From Paenibacillus beijingensis (GTDB lineage: Bacteria > Bacillota > Bacilli > Paenibacillales > Paenibacillaceae): DNA of 64,000 bases. The stretch spans positions 4,615,501 to 4,679,500 of the forward strand of contig NZ_CP011058.1 in assembly GCF_000961095.1 (NCBI RefSeq), in the 5' to 3' direction. A program made the translations under genes and the position numbers. Under the pieces are notes generated by a model, which was not told where the DNA came from, searched no databases, and saw only the letters and a program-made list of their open reading frames with translations. This document shows positions 16,428-24,276 of the stretch, piece by piece (position 1 is the first letter of the stretch; every line of letters starts with the position of its first letter).

Positions 16428-16865
16428 ATGATCGGAACATGGCGCTGGAATGTATCGATAGGCCTCGTCGGATTTATATTTACATGTTTGGTTTCAATAG
16501 CTAAAAATCCGTTGCCGGTTACCGGTTTGCGCGGGATATACGCTTTTATCGCTTTTTTTGCGTTCGGATACGTAATCCGGTTGATGGCGCGGCTGACGAT
16601 ATCCGTTCCGGATCGAGTGCAGCGGACGGATGCCGCGCCGGACCAATCCGGCAAAGGGGAGCATTTGGATTATGTCACCCCGGATAACGGCGAAGATTTG
16701 AACGAGCTGCTACGGTCCGGGTTATCGGGCAAAGACGATACGGCTCGGGCTCAGCCGGGCGCATTTAAACCGCTTAAGCCTCCGCATCTGGTTTCCACCG
16801 CCAGGAGCAAAAATCCGCAGGAGCTTGCCGAAGCCGTGCGTCATTGGAACAATCAGGAGGAGTAA
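16428..16865 (+). CDS. Small membrane protein between cheD and sigD, function unknown
   Basis: I do not recognise this 145-residue protein. Visible are two hydrophobic segments near the N-terminus (about residues 8-25, VSIGLVGFIFTCLVSIA, and 32-50, LRGIYAFIAFFAFGYVIRL) and a soluble, charged C-terminal tail of about 90 residues that ends in QELAEAVRHWNNQEE. The tail is probably cytoplasmic. It begins 1 nt after cheD and shares its base composition, so it looks native to the operon and co-transcribed. A role in motility or in control of the downstream sigD is suggested only by position. Confidence 0.75.
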   Translation: MIGTWRWNVSIGLVGFIFTCLVSIAKNPLPVTGLRGIYAFIAFFAFGYVIRLMARLTISVPDRVQRTDAAPDQSGKGEHLDYVTPDNGEDLNELLRSGLSGKDDTARAQPGAFKPLKPPHLVSTARSKNPQELAEAVRHWNNQEE

Positions 16866-16888
16866 AGGACACGCGGGATGAAATGAAC

Positions 16889-16926
16889 GGTTACGAAGCG
16901 GTTTTGCTTACAGCAAAACTTTAGGG
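16889..16926 (+). repeat. Hairpin element before sigD
   Basis: Lead-in GTTACGAAGCG, a 7-bp stem GTTTTGC (16901-16907) / GCAAAAC (16913-16919) with loop TTACA, then TTTAGGGGG, the sigD Shine-Dalgarno. Same arrangement as before flhB and cheW. Confidence 0.8.
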
Positions 16927-16938
16927 GGCGAAAAGACG

Positions 16939-17727
16939 ATGATTGAACCGAAGGCGCCTCATTTGTCTAACATCGAGATGTGGCAGAGTTGGAAAGAAGA
17001 GCGGAATATTGAAGCAAAGAAGCAGCTGGTCGAACAGTATCTGCCCCTGGTCGATTATGTGACGAACCGGATGGTTATCGGCTTGCCCAAAAATGTGTCG
17101 AAAGACGACATATTCAGCAACGGCGTAATGGGGCTGATCGACGCGATCGATAAGTTCGACTATAAGCGCGGACTTCAATTCGAAACGTACGCTTCTTGGC
17201 GGATACGAGGCGCCATTATTGACAGCCTTCGTCAAGGAGATTGGGTGCCGCGTTCCGTGCGGGAAAAAGCGAAACGAATCGAAGAAGCTTATCAGCACCT
17301 GGAGCAGCGGTATTTAAGATCCGTCAGCGACGCGGAAATTAGCGACTATCTTCAGGTGACGCCAAAGGAATTTACAGGTATGCTGCAAGAAATTGCGGTT
17401 ACAACGGTTTGCTCCCTCGAGGACCCGATCCGGGAAGAGGACGCGGAGACGCGGATGTCGCTGCTCGTGGACGAAAAGGCGAAAAATCCGGATCACAAGG
17501 TGCACGAGTTTTTCTTGAAAGAATCGCTGGTGAAAGGGATTGAGCGGCTGACCGAAAAAGAACGGACGGTTGTCTCTTTGTTTTATTATGAAGAACTGTC
17601 GTTAAGCGAAATAGCCGAAGTCATGTCTTTGTCTCCATCGCGGATTTCTCAGCTTCATTCCAAAGCGATCTTGCGGCTGAGGGGCGCTCTAGCCAAACAA
17701 AAAGACCAGTTAATGCAAAAATCGTAG
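16939..17727 (+). CDS. sigD: SigD, sigma factor for motility and autolysin genes
   Basis: Sigma-28-type (FliA/SigD) RNA polymerase sigma factor that transcribes flagellin, chemotaxis and autolysin genes. The 262-residue protein has region 2 (LPLVDYVTNRMVIGLPKNVSKDDIFSNGVMGLIDAIDKFD, then FETYASWRIRGAIIDSLR), region 3, and region 4 with LTEKERTVVSLFYYEELSLSEIAEVMSLSPSRISQLHSKAI. ATG start behind TTTAGGGGGCG. Its place near the end of a long operon matches B. subtilis, where distance from the promoter affects SigD level. A hairpin element covers its translation start region. Confidence 0.97.
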   Translation: MIEPKAPHLSNIEMWQSWKEERNIEAKKQLVEQYLPLVDYVTNRMVIGLPKNVSKDDIFSNGVMGLIDAIDKFDYKRGLQFETYASWRIRGAIIDSLRQGDWVPRSVREKAKRIEEAYQHLEQRYLRSVSDAEISDYLQVTPKEFTGMLQEIAVTTVCSLEDPIREEDAETRMSLLVDEKAKNPDHKVHEFFLKESLVKGIERLTEKERTVVSLFYYEELSLSEIAEVMSLSPSRISQLHSKAILRLRGALAKQKDQLMQKS

Positions 17728-17745
17728 CGAAAGGCGGGGACATGG

Positions 17746-19149
17746 TTGATACAGGTTCGGGAAATGGAATTGAATCTGCGTGTGGATGTATCGACAGATA
17801 AGCTGGGCGCCTATGTTCAACTGGTCCGTCTCGATGACACGTTCACCTGCACGGCGGATGAGCTCGAACAGTTTTTGCATCAGAGCGGGGTCAAATACGG
17901 CATTTTACCCGATGTTTTGGCACAGATCGCGAATGAACCTGCAGCTTATTATATGAAGCAAACGCTTGTCGCGCAGGGGCAGCCTGCCGTCGCCGGCGAA
18001 GACGGGCGGCTTGTATTTGCGATCAATATGAGCGGGAAGCGCGGACCGGCCGAGAATGAAGACGGCAAGGTCGATCTGAAGGAGATTGTACAGCTGTTGA
18101 ACGTCAAGCGCGGGCAGCTTATTGCAGAGTGTGTTTCACCTGCCGAAGGAAAACCCGGCAAGGCGGTGACCGGAGAACCGATTCCGGGCCGGAGGGGTAA
18201 GGAAGCAAAAATTAAAGCGGGTAAAAATGTTGTGCTCAACGCGGAAAAAACGGCATTATATGCTGCGATGGACGGTCTCGTCACGAAAACGGAAAATGAC
18301 AAAATCAACGTTTTTCCCGTTTATGAGGTGAATGGGGACGTCGATTACCGGACAGGCAATATCGATTTTGTCGGTACGGTAGTTGTGCGGGGCAATGTGC
18401 TGACGGGTTTCAAAATCCGGGCGGCCGGCGATATCCGGATTATCGGCGGCGTCGAAGGCGCGGAACTCGAGTCCGACGGTTCGATTGAAATTACGAGCGG
18501 GATCATGGCCGGCGGCAAAGGACTTGTGAAAGCGGGTTGGAACGTCCGCAGCTCATTTATTCAAGACGCAAATGTCATCGCCGGTGAAGATGTGATCGTC
18601 AATCAGAGCATTATGCATTCGAACGTGCGTGCTGGCCGCACCGTGCTGTGCACCGGCGCAAAGGGGCTTATTGTCGGCGGAATCATACAAGCAGGCGAAT
18701 GCGTCAGCGCGAGGGTGATCGGCAATTCGATGTCTACCGCAACGGCCGTTGAAGTAGGGGTATTGCCGGAGCTGCGCAGCGAGCTGCTGGAACTGCGTAA
18801 AACGATCAAACAGCTTAGCGATAGTTTGAATAAAACCGAAAAAGCATTGAGTCTGCTTGACCAGTTGGCAGCAGCCGGACAGCTTGGCGCCGATAAGATG
18901 GAAATGCGCATGAAATTCGGCACAACCAAGAAACAAATGCTGCAGGAGCTTGAAGAATCGAAGGATCGCATGCTGGTCATCGAAAAATCGGTGGAAGAGA
19001 GCAATAACGCCAAGGTGGATGTGATCAACACCGTTTTTGGCGGAACCAAGATCGTGATCGGGCGCTCTACGCGCTTCGTGAAGGAACCCGTAAAGCGGAT
19101 ATCGTTCCGGTGTTCAGAAGGCGACATCGCGATGATTGCGTACCGTTGA
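17746..19149 (+). CDS. FapA/DUF342-family protein
   Basis: A 467-residue member of the FapA (DUF342) family, polymer-forming beta-helix proteins with a C-terminal coiled coil. The N-terminal half contains GKVDLKEIVQLLNVKRGQLIAECV and EPIPGRRGKEAKIKAGKNV. The centre has repeating short beta turns (VVRGNVLTGFKIRAAGDIRIIGGVEGAELESDGSIEI) that look like a right-handed helix. From about residue 345 a coiled coil follows (RSELLELRKTIKQLSDSL...). The TTG at 17746 is used behind AAGGCGGGG; an in-frame ATG at 17764 is an alternative. Precise role unknown; family members are often near flagellar genes. Confidence 0.85.
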   Translation: MIQVREMELNLRVDVSTDKLGAYVQLVRLDDTFTCTADELEQFLHQSGVKYGILPDVLAQIANEPAAYYMKQTLVAQGQPAVAGEDGRLVFAINMSGKRGPAENEDGKVDLKEIVQLLNVKRGQLIAECVSPAEGKPGKAVTGEPIPGRRGKEAKIKAGKNVVLNAEKTALYAAMDGLVTKTENDKINVFPVYEVNGDVDYRTGNIDFVGTVVVRGNVLTGFKIRAAGDIRIIGGVEGAELESDGSIEITSGIMAGGKGLVKAGWNVRSSFIQDANVIAGEDVIVNQSIMHSNVRAGRTVLCTGAKGLIVGGIIQAGECVSARVIGNSMSTATAVEVGVLPELRSELLELRKTIKQLSDSLNKTEKALSLLDQLAAAGQLGADKMEMRMKFGTTKKQMLQELEESKDRMLVIEKSVEESNNAKVDVINTVFGGTKIVIGRSTRFVKEPVKRISFRCSEGDIAMIAYR

Positions 19150-19203
19150 CCGTTTTCAAAGCGCCTCAACGACAATAACAAGCATATACGGCAGGTGATA
19201 GCG

Positions 19204-19776
19204 TTGGCTTTGCAGCCATGGCATTATGTAGTATTGATCGGCGCAGTTGCGCTGGTGTGGGCACTGGCGATGCCGAAAGCGAAAAAAGGCGACAATAAGG
19301 AAGCGCAGACGCTGCATAACATGGAGACGGCACTTGAGGTGTTCATGGAAAATATGGAGGCCGATAACCGCAATTTGACCGAAAAGGTGCTGAAAACGCA
19401 GCGGGAATTCATGCTGCTTGCCCAGCAGCGTGAGGAGAGAATCGCCGAGCTGGAACGCAAATGCGCGGCTTTGGAAGTTGCGCTTGAACATAGGGGTCCG
19501 TTAAGCGGCCCGGCAAGTTCCATGGCCGTTTCGGAAGGAGCTGAAGAGTGGCGCGCCGCGGAATCAAATGACGCGACGGACTTCGAAGCGGATGCGCGAA
19601 ATAATGCGAGCGAACCACCAGCGGAGATAACGATCCGCTCCCGGTATAAAGAACTGCTCGAGCTGCTCGAGCAAGGCCAGTCGGTCGAGCAAACGGCCCG
19701 GAAATTGAACATGAACAAAGGGGAAGTCGAGCTCATCCGGCAGCTGGCAAGGCGGGAGGAAACGGCATATGGTTAA
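19204..19776 (+). CDS. swrB: SwrB-like membrane protein (DUF6115-like C-terminus)
   Basis: The 190-residue protein resembles B. subtilis SwrB (YlxL), which promotes assembly of the flagellar export apparatus, in layout and position (after sigD, before rpsB). It has an N-terminal membrane helix (YVVLIGAVALVWALAMP), a coiled coil (about residues 35-90), a variable linker, and a C-terminal helix-turn-helix-like segment (RYKELLELLEQGQSVEQTARKLNMNKGEVELI). I prefer TTG 19204, 5 nt after AGGTGA, to GTG 19195, which overlaps that Shine-Dalgarno. The symbol is given by analogy; overall sequence similarity to SwrB looks low outside the C-terminus. Confidence 0.72.
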   Translation: MALQPWHYVVLIGAVALVWALAMPKAKKGDNKEAQTLHNMETALEVFMENMEADNRNLTEKVLKTQREFMLLAQQREERIAELERKCAALEVALEHRGPLSGPASSMAVSEGAEEWRAAESNDATDFEADARNNASEPPAEITIRSRYKELLELLEQGQSVEQTARKLNMNKGEVELIRQLARREETAYG

Positions 19777-20314
19777 ATCCCGGAATTTTAGAGCCGGCTT
19801 CGGTCTCGGCATGATCGCGGGAGCGCTGCTTCTGCAGCTGATGCTCGCGGGCGAGAGCCAGCAGGCAAAGCTGACCGGGTTTGCCGGAGGAGAGAATCCG
19901 GAAGATTCCGGACAAGCCAAAACCTATACGGAGCAAGAGGTTGCAGCATTGATTGAGAAGGCGAGGCGGGAAGGAGCCTCCGAAGCAGCTTCCTCAGCTG
20001 CGTCCCAGGAGCCTCAAGCCCCCGCAAAGGCCGAGCAGTCCGGGGCCGCGAAATTAAAGACGGTCATCCGCATACCGCCCTCATCAAGCTTGACGCAAAC
20101 CGCAGCGATTTTGCAGGACAACGGTTTGATCGGCGATGAGGCGGCTTTTGTTGCTTATATACGGAAACAAAAACTTAGCGGCAGCATTCGGGCAGGGTAT
20201 TTTTTGTTCGAAGGGAAGCCGGCGATGGAGGATATCCGCAATACGATTACCGGCGAGCCGCTGCCTGAGGCGAAAGGCAAGGAATGGATGGCGGCAAACG
20301 GCAAGTCAAAATAA
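19769..20314 (+). CDS. Membrane-anchored protein with a YceG/MltG-like domain
   Basis: A 181-residue protein with a membrane anchor (AGFGLGMIAGALLLQLML, about residues 9-26), an Ala/Glu/Gln-rich linker, and a C-terminal region of about 60 residues (VIRIPPSSSLTQTAAILQDNGLIGDEAAFVAYIRKQ, then GYFLFE) that resembles the N-terminal LysM-like part of endolytic transglycosylase MltG. The catalytic transglycosylase domain is absent, so it is unlikely to cut peptidoglycan; it may bind glycan strands or a partner. It overlaps the SwrB-like gene by 8 nt and is the last gene before the rpsB promoter. Confidence 0.75.
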   Translation: MVKSRNFRAGFGLGMIAGALLLQLMLAGESQQAKLTGFAGGENPEDSGQAKTYTEQEVAALIEKARREGASEAASSAASQEPQAPAKAEQSGAAKLKTVIRIPPSSSLTQTAAILQDNGLIGDEAAFVAYIRKQKLSGSIRAGYFLFEGKPAMEDIRNTITGEPLPEAKGKEWMAANGKSK

Positions 20315-20350
20315 GAGCGGAGCAAGCACGACGTGTTTTTGCGACAGATA

Positions 20351-20379
20351 TTGCGCCATGTAACGCGTTGTGTTATAGT
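20351..20379 (+). promoter_or_regulatory. SigA-type promoter for rpsB
   Basis: TTGCGC (20351-20356), a 17-bp spacer and TATAGT (20374-20379), about 125 bp ahead of rpsB. The fit to the vegetative consensus is good (4/6 and 5/6), and a ribosomal protein gene is expected to have a strong promoter here. Confidence 0.7.
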
Positions 20380-20413
20380 AATACACGGTGTTAAAAACAC
20401 ACGCGCATGAATT

Positions 20414-20450
20414 TTGTCAAGGGTGCTTTCCGCTGCGGAAAGTTTTGACA
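20414..20450 (+). promoter_or_regulatory. Two-tier hairpin in the rpsB leader
   Basis: An outer stem TTGTCAA / TTTGACA-like (20414-20420 with 20444-20450) encloses an inner stem CTTTCCG (20426-20432) / CGGAAAG (20436-20442). It is transcribed from the promoter at 20351. Known rpsB leaders bind S2 for feedback control; whether this one belongs to that class is an inference. Confidence 0.45.
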
Positions 20451-20505
20451 GAAGATGACATTCGCGGAGGAAACCATCAAAAACCATTTAGGAGGTGTTG
20501 TGGGT

Positions 20506-21204
20506 ATGGCGGTAATTTCCATGAAACAGCTGCTTGAAGCAGGTGTACACTTCGGTCACCAAACTCGTCGTTGGAACCCGAAAATGGATCGTTATATCTT
20601 CACGGAAAGAAACGGTATTTACATTATTGACCTGCAAAAGACGGTCAAAAAAGTCGAGGAAGCGTACAATTTTGTTCGCTCCATCGCAGAAGAAGGCGGA
20701 TCGGTGCTGTTCGTAGGAACGAAGAAACAAGCACAAGATTCCGTTAAAGAAGAAGCTGCACGCTGCGGCAATTTCTACATCAATCAACGTTGGCTCGGCG
20801 GCACGCTGACCAACTTCCAAACGATTCAAAAACGTATCGAACGTCTGCGCAAGCTCGAAGCTTGGGAAGAAGACGGCACGTTCGAAGTGCTTCCTAAAAA
20901 AGAAGTTATCATTCTTCGCAAAGAAAAAGATCGCCTGGAGAAATTCCTCGGCGGCATCAAAGGCATGAGAAGCCTTCCGAGCGCTCTGTTCATCATCGAT
21001 CCGCGCAAAGAGCGCATCGCGGTTGCGGAAGCCCGCAAGCTCGGCATTCCGATCGTCGGCATCGTCGACACCAACTGCGACCCGGACGAAATCGACTATG
21101 TCATTCCGGGTAATGACGACGCAATTCGTGCCGTCAAACTGCTCACTTCCAAAATGGCCGACGCTATCGTGGAAGCGAACCAAGGCGAGCAAACGACTGC
21201 GTAA
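20506..21204 (+). CDS. rpsB: Ribosomal protein uS2
   Basis: Small-subunit ribosomal protein of 232 residues. It begins MAVISMKQLLEAGVHFGHQTRRWNPKM and contains QRWLGGTLTNFQTI, FIIDPRKERIAVAEA and PIVGIVDTNCDP, all family hallmarks. ATG 20506 follows AGGAGGTGTTGTGGGT; in-frame codons further upstream are not S2-like. It begins the usual rpsB-tsf-pyrH-frr cluster and has its own promoter and a structured leader. Confidence 0.98.
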   Translation: MAVISMKQLLEAGVHFGHQTRRWNPKMDRYIFTERNGIYIIDLQKTVKKVEEAYNFVRSIAEEGGSVLFVGTKKQAQDSVKEEAARCGNFYINQRWLGGTLTNFQTIQKRIERLRKLEAWEEDGTFEVLPKKEVIILRKEKDRLEKFLGGIKGMRSLPSALFIIDPRKERIAVAEARKLGIPIVGIVDTNCDPDEIDYVIPGNDDAIRAVKLLTSKMADAIVEANQGEQTTA

Positions 21205-21218
21205 GACGATTTAGGAAG

Positions 21219-21266
21219 CGAAAAGGGTGGTCAGAAGGTGCAAGCCTCCTCACCGCCCTTTTTTCG
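21219..21266 (+). terminator. Hairpin with T-run between rpsB and tsf
   Basis: AAAAGGGTGGT pairs imperfectly with ACCGCCCTTTT and is followed by a run of T. It could act as a partial terminator that lowers tsf transcription relative to rpsB. No obvious second promoter is seen ahead of tsf. Confidence 0.6.
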
Positions 21267-21325
21267 AATGTAAATCCGGGGAGTTTTGATTCCGGCGGCA
21301 GATTTGATAATCAGGAGGAGTTAAT

Positions 21326-21976
21326 ATGGCGGTAAGTGCGAGTGCAGTAAAAGAACTTCGTGAAAAAACGGGCGCAGGAATGCTCGATTGCAAAAAAGCG
21401 TTGGAAGAAGCAAACGGTGATCTGACGAAAGCCGCAGAACTTCTGCGCGAGAAAGGTTTGGCGGCAGCGGCTAACAAGGCGGGCCGCGCAGCTACGGAAG
21501 GCGTTGTAGAATCCTACATCCACGCGAACGGCCGGATCGGCGTTCTGGTTGAAGTGAACTGCGAAACCGACTTCGTTGCCAAAACGGATCAGTTCAAAGC
21601 GTTCGTAAAAGATATCGCGATGCAAATCGCGGCAGCGAACCCGAAATATGTTCGCCGCGAAGAAGTTGTTCAAGAAGAGCTGGACAAAGAGCGCGAGATT
21701 TTGAAAGCACAAGCGCTTAACGAAGGCAAACCGGCCCACATCGTTGAGAAAATGGTTGAAGGCCGTCTCAGCAAATTCTACGAAGAGTACTGTCTCCTCG
21801 AACAGTCCTTTATTAAAGATCCGGACAAAACGGTCGCTACGCTGCTGAACGAAAAAATCAGCACGATCGGCGAGAACATCTCCATCCGCCGCTTTGCACG
21901 TTTCGAACTTGGCGAAGGTTTGGAAAAGAAACAAGACAACTTCGTTGAAGAAGTAATGTCGCAAGCAAAACTGTAA
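21326..21976 (+). CDS. tsf: Elongation factor Ts
   Basis: Nucleotide exchange factor for EF-Tu. It has 216 residues, the short Gram-positive form. It begins with the UBA-like N-terminal domain (SASAVKELREKTGAGMLDCKKALEEANGD, AAELLREKG) followed by the core domain with VEVNCETDFVAKTDQF, which is the EF-Tu-contact signature. ATG start behind CAGGAGGAG. It lies after rpsB as in most bacteria and is followed by a strong terminator. Confidence 0.98.
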   Translation: MAVSASAVKELREKTGAGMLDCKKALEEANGDLTKAAELLREKGLAAAANKAGRAATEGVVESYIHANGRIGVLVEVNCETDFVAKTDQFKAFVKDIAMQIAAANPKYVRREEVVQEELDKEREILKAQALNEGKPAHIVEKMVEGRLSKFYEEYCLLEQSFIKDPDKTVATLLNEKISTIGENISIRRFARFELGEGLEKKQDNFVEEVMSQAKL

Positions 21977-22001
21977 GCTTAATCCGAACGCGCTAGGCGG
22001 G

Positions 22002-22026
22002 GCGGGGCGTCCGCCCCGCTTTTTTT
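22002..22026 (+). terminator. Rho-independent terminator after tsf
   Basis: Perfect 7-bp stem GCGGGGC (22002-22008) / GCCCCGC (22013-22019), loop GTCC, then seven T. A classical intrinsic terminator that closes the rpsB-tsf unit. Confidence 0.93.
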
Positions 22027-22110
22027 AAACTAAACATAGCAGGTAACAACCGGTACTTCTCCGGTCTCATATAAAGAATACAAATTGGGTGGATAATGGA
22101 GGGTATAACA

Positions 22111-22839
22111 ATGGAGAGTCCCGTATACAAGCGCATTGTATTGAAGGTTAGCGGCGAGTCATTGTCTGGACAGGCGGGCTACGGTATTGATGCCGGCATT
22201 ATTTCATCTATTGCTGAGCAAATCAAGGAAGTTGTGGAGCTAGGCGTCGAAGTAGCGATCGTTGTCGGAGGCGGCAACATTTGGCGCGGCATCGCGGGTA
22301 CCGCAAAAGGGATCGACCGTGCGACAGCAGACTACATGGGCATGCTTGCAACGGTTATGAATTCGCTTGCTTTGCAGGATTCGCTCGAGTCGATCGAAGT
22401 TCCGACCCGTGTGCAATCGTCGATTGCGATGCAGCAAATTGCGGAGCCCTATATCCGCCGCCGCGCGATCCGCCATTTGGAGAAAGGCCGCGTCGTCATT
22501 TTTGCAGCAGGCACGGGCAATCCGTTCTTCTCCACCGATACGACGGCAGCTCTGCGCGCCGCCGAAATCGAAGCGGAAGTCATTTTGATGGCGAAGAACA
22601 AAGTCGACGGCGTTTACTCCGCCGATCCGTTTAAAGATGCTTCGGCAGTGAAGTTCGAGACGCTGACTTATTTGGATGTGCTTAACCGCAATCTCGGGGT
22701 GATGGACTCCACTTCCACCTCTTTGTGCATGGATAACAATATCCCTCTCGTCGTATTTGCGATTACCGAACAAGGCAACATCAAACGTGTCGTTCTCGGT
22801 GAAAAAATCGGAACGATCGTAAAAAGGAGTGCAGAGTAA
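22111..22839 (+). CDS. pyrH: UMP kinase
   Basis: Phosphorylates UMP to UDP in pyrimidine synthesis. The 242-residue protein shows the amino-acid kinase fold motifs: KRIVLKVSGESL at the N-terminus, VVGGGNIWRG, GTGNPFFSTDTTAALRA and KNKVDGVYSADP. The ATG at 22111 follows GGAGGG with a 7-nt spacer; an upstream in-frame ATG at 22096 would place the Shine-Dalgarno inside the coding region. It begins a pyrH-frr-uppS-cdsA run. Confidence 0.97.
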   Translation: MESPVYKRIVLKVSGESLSGQAGYGIDAGIISSIAEQIKEVVELGVEVAIVVGGGNIWRGIAGTAKGIDRATADYMGMLATVMNSLALQDSLESIEVPTRVQSSIAMQQIAEPYIRRRAIRHLEKGRVVIFAAGTGNPFFSTDTTAALRAAEIEAEVILMAKNKVDGVYSADPFKDASAVKFETLTYLDVLNRNLGVMDSTSTSLCMDNNIPLVVFAITEQGNIKRVVLGEKIGTIVKRSAE

Positions 22840-22840
22840 G

Positions 22841-23395
22841 ATGCCGCAATCAATTAAAAAAAATGCGGAAGAACGGATGGAAAAAGCGATTGGCGCTTTG
22901 AAACGCGATCTTGCCACCCTTCGTGCAGGACGGGCTACGCCGGCATTGCTCGACCGCGTTCAAGTTGAATATTACGGAGCGATGACGCCGGTCAGCCAGC
23001 TGGCCAACATTAACACGCCGGATTCGCGTACGCTTTTTATCCAGCCGTGGGACAAATCGTCGATCGCCGCCGTTGAAAAAGCGATTTTGAAATCGGATTT
23101 GGGCTTGACGCCTTCGAATGACGGCACGTCGATTCGGATATCCGTTCCGCCGCTTACGGAAGAACGGCGTACCGAACTGGTCAAAATGACGAAAAAGTTC
23201 GGTGAAGAAGCAAAAGTGGCGATCCGAAACATCCGCCGTGATGCCAACGACGATATTAAAAAGCTGGAAAAAACGTCCATCTCTGAAGACGAGTCGCGCC
23301 GCCATCAGGAAGATATTCAGAAGTCGACCGACAAGTTTGTTGCAGAAGTGGAAAAAGTACTGGTTTCCAAAGAGAAGGAAATTATGGAAGTTTAA
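22841..23395 (+). CDS. frr: Ribosome recycling factor
   Basis: Splits the post-termination ribosome with EF-G. It has 184 residues. Signature segments include ERMEKAIGALKRDLATLRAGRATPALLDRV, VEYYGAMTPVSQLANI and RRDANDDIKKLEK near the C-terminus. The ATG at 22841 is 1 nt after the pyrH stop codon, with AAGGAG inside the end of pyrH. Followed by a weak GC hairpin and uppS. Confidence 0.97.
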   Translation: MPQSIKKNAEERMEKAIGALKRDLATLRAGRATPALLDRVQVEYYGAMTPVSQLANINTPDSRTLFIQPWDKSSIAAVEKAILKSDLGLTPSNDGTSIRISVPPLTEERRTELVKMTKKFGEEAKVAIRNIRRDANDDIKKLEKTSISEDESRRHQEDIQKSTDKFVAEVEKVLVSKEKEIMEV

Positions 23396-23402
23396 TGAAT
23401 AG

Positions 23403-23427
23403 AAGCCCCTCCGTAAGGTGGGGTTTA
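23403..23427 (+). terminator. Weak hairpin after frr
   Basis: AAGCCCC (23403-23409) pairs with GGGGTTT around a loop of about 9 nt. There is no real T-run, so termination is likely inefficient and uppS may be partly read through from frr. Confidence 0.4.
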
Positions 23428-23485
23428 TTGCTTAAAGGAACGATCGCGGCTGAAAACGGCCGGATTGCGGCTGGGAGGAACGAAG

Positions 23486-24250
23486 ATGATTGAACGACTT
23501 TGGTCCAAATTCGGCAAAACATCTCCGCAGTCGGCTGAGCCTTCTGTGGCTGATAATGTACCGCAGCATGTGGCAATCATAATGGATGGGAACGGCCGCT
23601 GGGCGAAGAGCCGCGGACTGCCGCGAATCGCAGGCCACCATTCCGGCATGAAGACCGTAAAACGGATTACGATGGCTGCAGACCGGATCGGCGTTAAATA
23701 TTTGACGCTGTACGCATTCTCTACTGAAAACTGGAAGCGTCCGAAAGCGGAAGTGGAGTTTTTAATGAAGCTGCCGCAGGAGTTTCTCGCTTTGGAACTT
23801 GACGAACTGATCGCGAATAACGTACAAGTCCGGATGATGGGATACAAAGAGGATCTGCCGGGCTATACGCTTGAGGCCGTTGAGACGGCCATTCAGAAAA
23901 CTGCCGGTAATACGGGGCTTGTCCTCAATTTTGCGCTGAATTACGGAAGCCGCAAAGAAATGATGGAAGCGGTCCGTGAAATTGCGGCTGCTGTGCAAAA
24001 AGGCGAGTTGAGCCCTGAAAATATCGGGGAGCAAACGATGGGTGATCTGCTTCTGACAAGCGGATTGCCCGATCCGGATCTGCTCATCCGTACGAGCGGG
24101 GAATTGCGTCTAAGCAACTTCATGCTGTGGCAGCTTGCATACAGCGAGCTTTGGTTTACCGATGTATACTGGCCGGAATTTTCGGAAGAACATTTCCATG
24201 AAGCGATTCATGAATACCAGCGGCGCGCACGCCGGTACGGCGGACTGTAG
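23486..24250 (+). CDS. uppS: Undecaprenyl diphosphate synthase
   Basis: Cis-prenyltransferase that makes the C55 lipid carrier for peptidoglycan and teichoic acids. The 254-residue protein has the family signature HVAIIMDGNGRWAKSRGLPRIAGHHSGM, YAFSTENWKRP, and the C-terminal RTSGELRLSNFMLWQLAYSE. ATG 23486 follows GGGAGGAA; an upstream TTG in frame has no ribosome binding site. Located with cdsA and dxr in a lipid/isoprenoid group. Confidence 0.97.
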   Translation: MIERLWSKFGKTSPQSAEPSVADNVPQHVAIIMDGNGRWAKSRGLPRIAGHHSGMKTVKRITMAADRIGVKYLTLYAFSTENWKRPKAEVEFLMKLPQEFLALELDELIANNVQVRMMGYKEDLPGYTLEAVETAIQKTAGNTGLVLNFALNYGSRKEMMEAVREIAAAVQKGELSPENIGEQTMGDLLLTSGLPDPDLLIRTSGELRLSNFMLWQLAYSELWFTDVYWPEFSEEHFHEAIHEYQRRARRYGGL

Positions 24251-24276
24251 CTCCCGCATTGGAGTGTGGCACTTTA

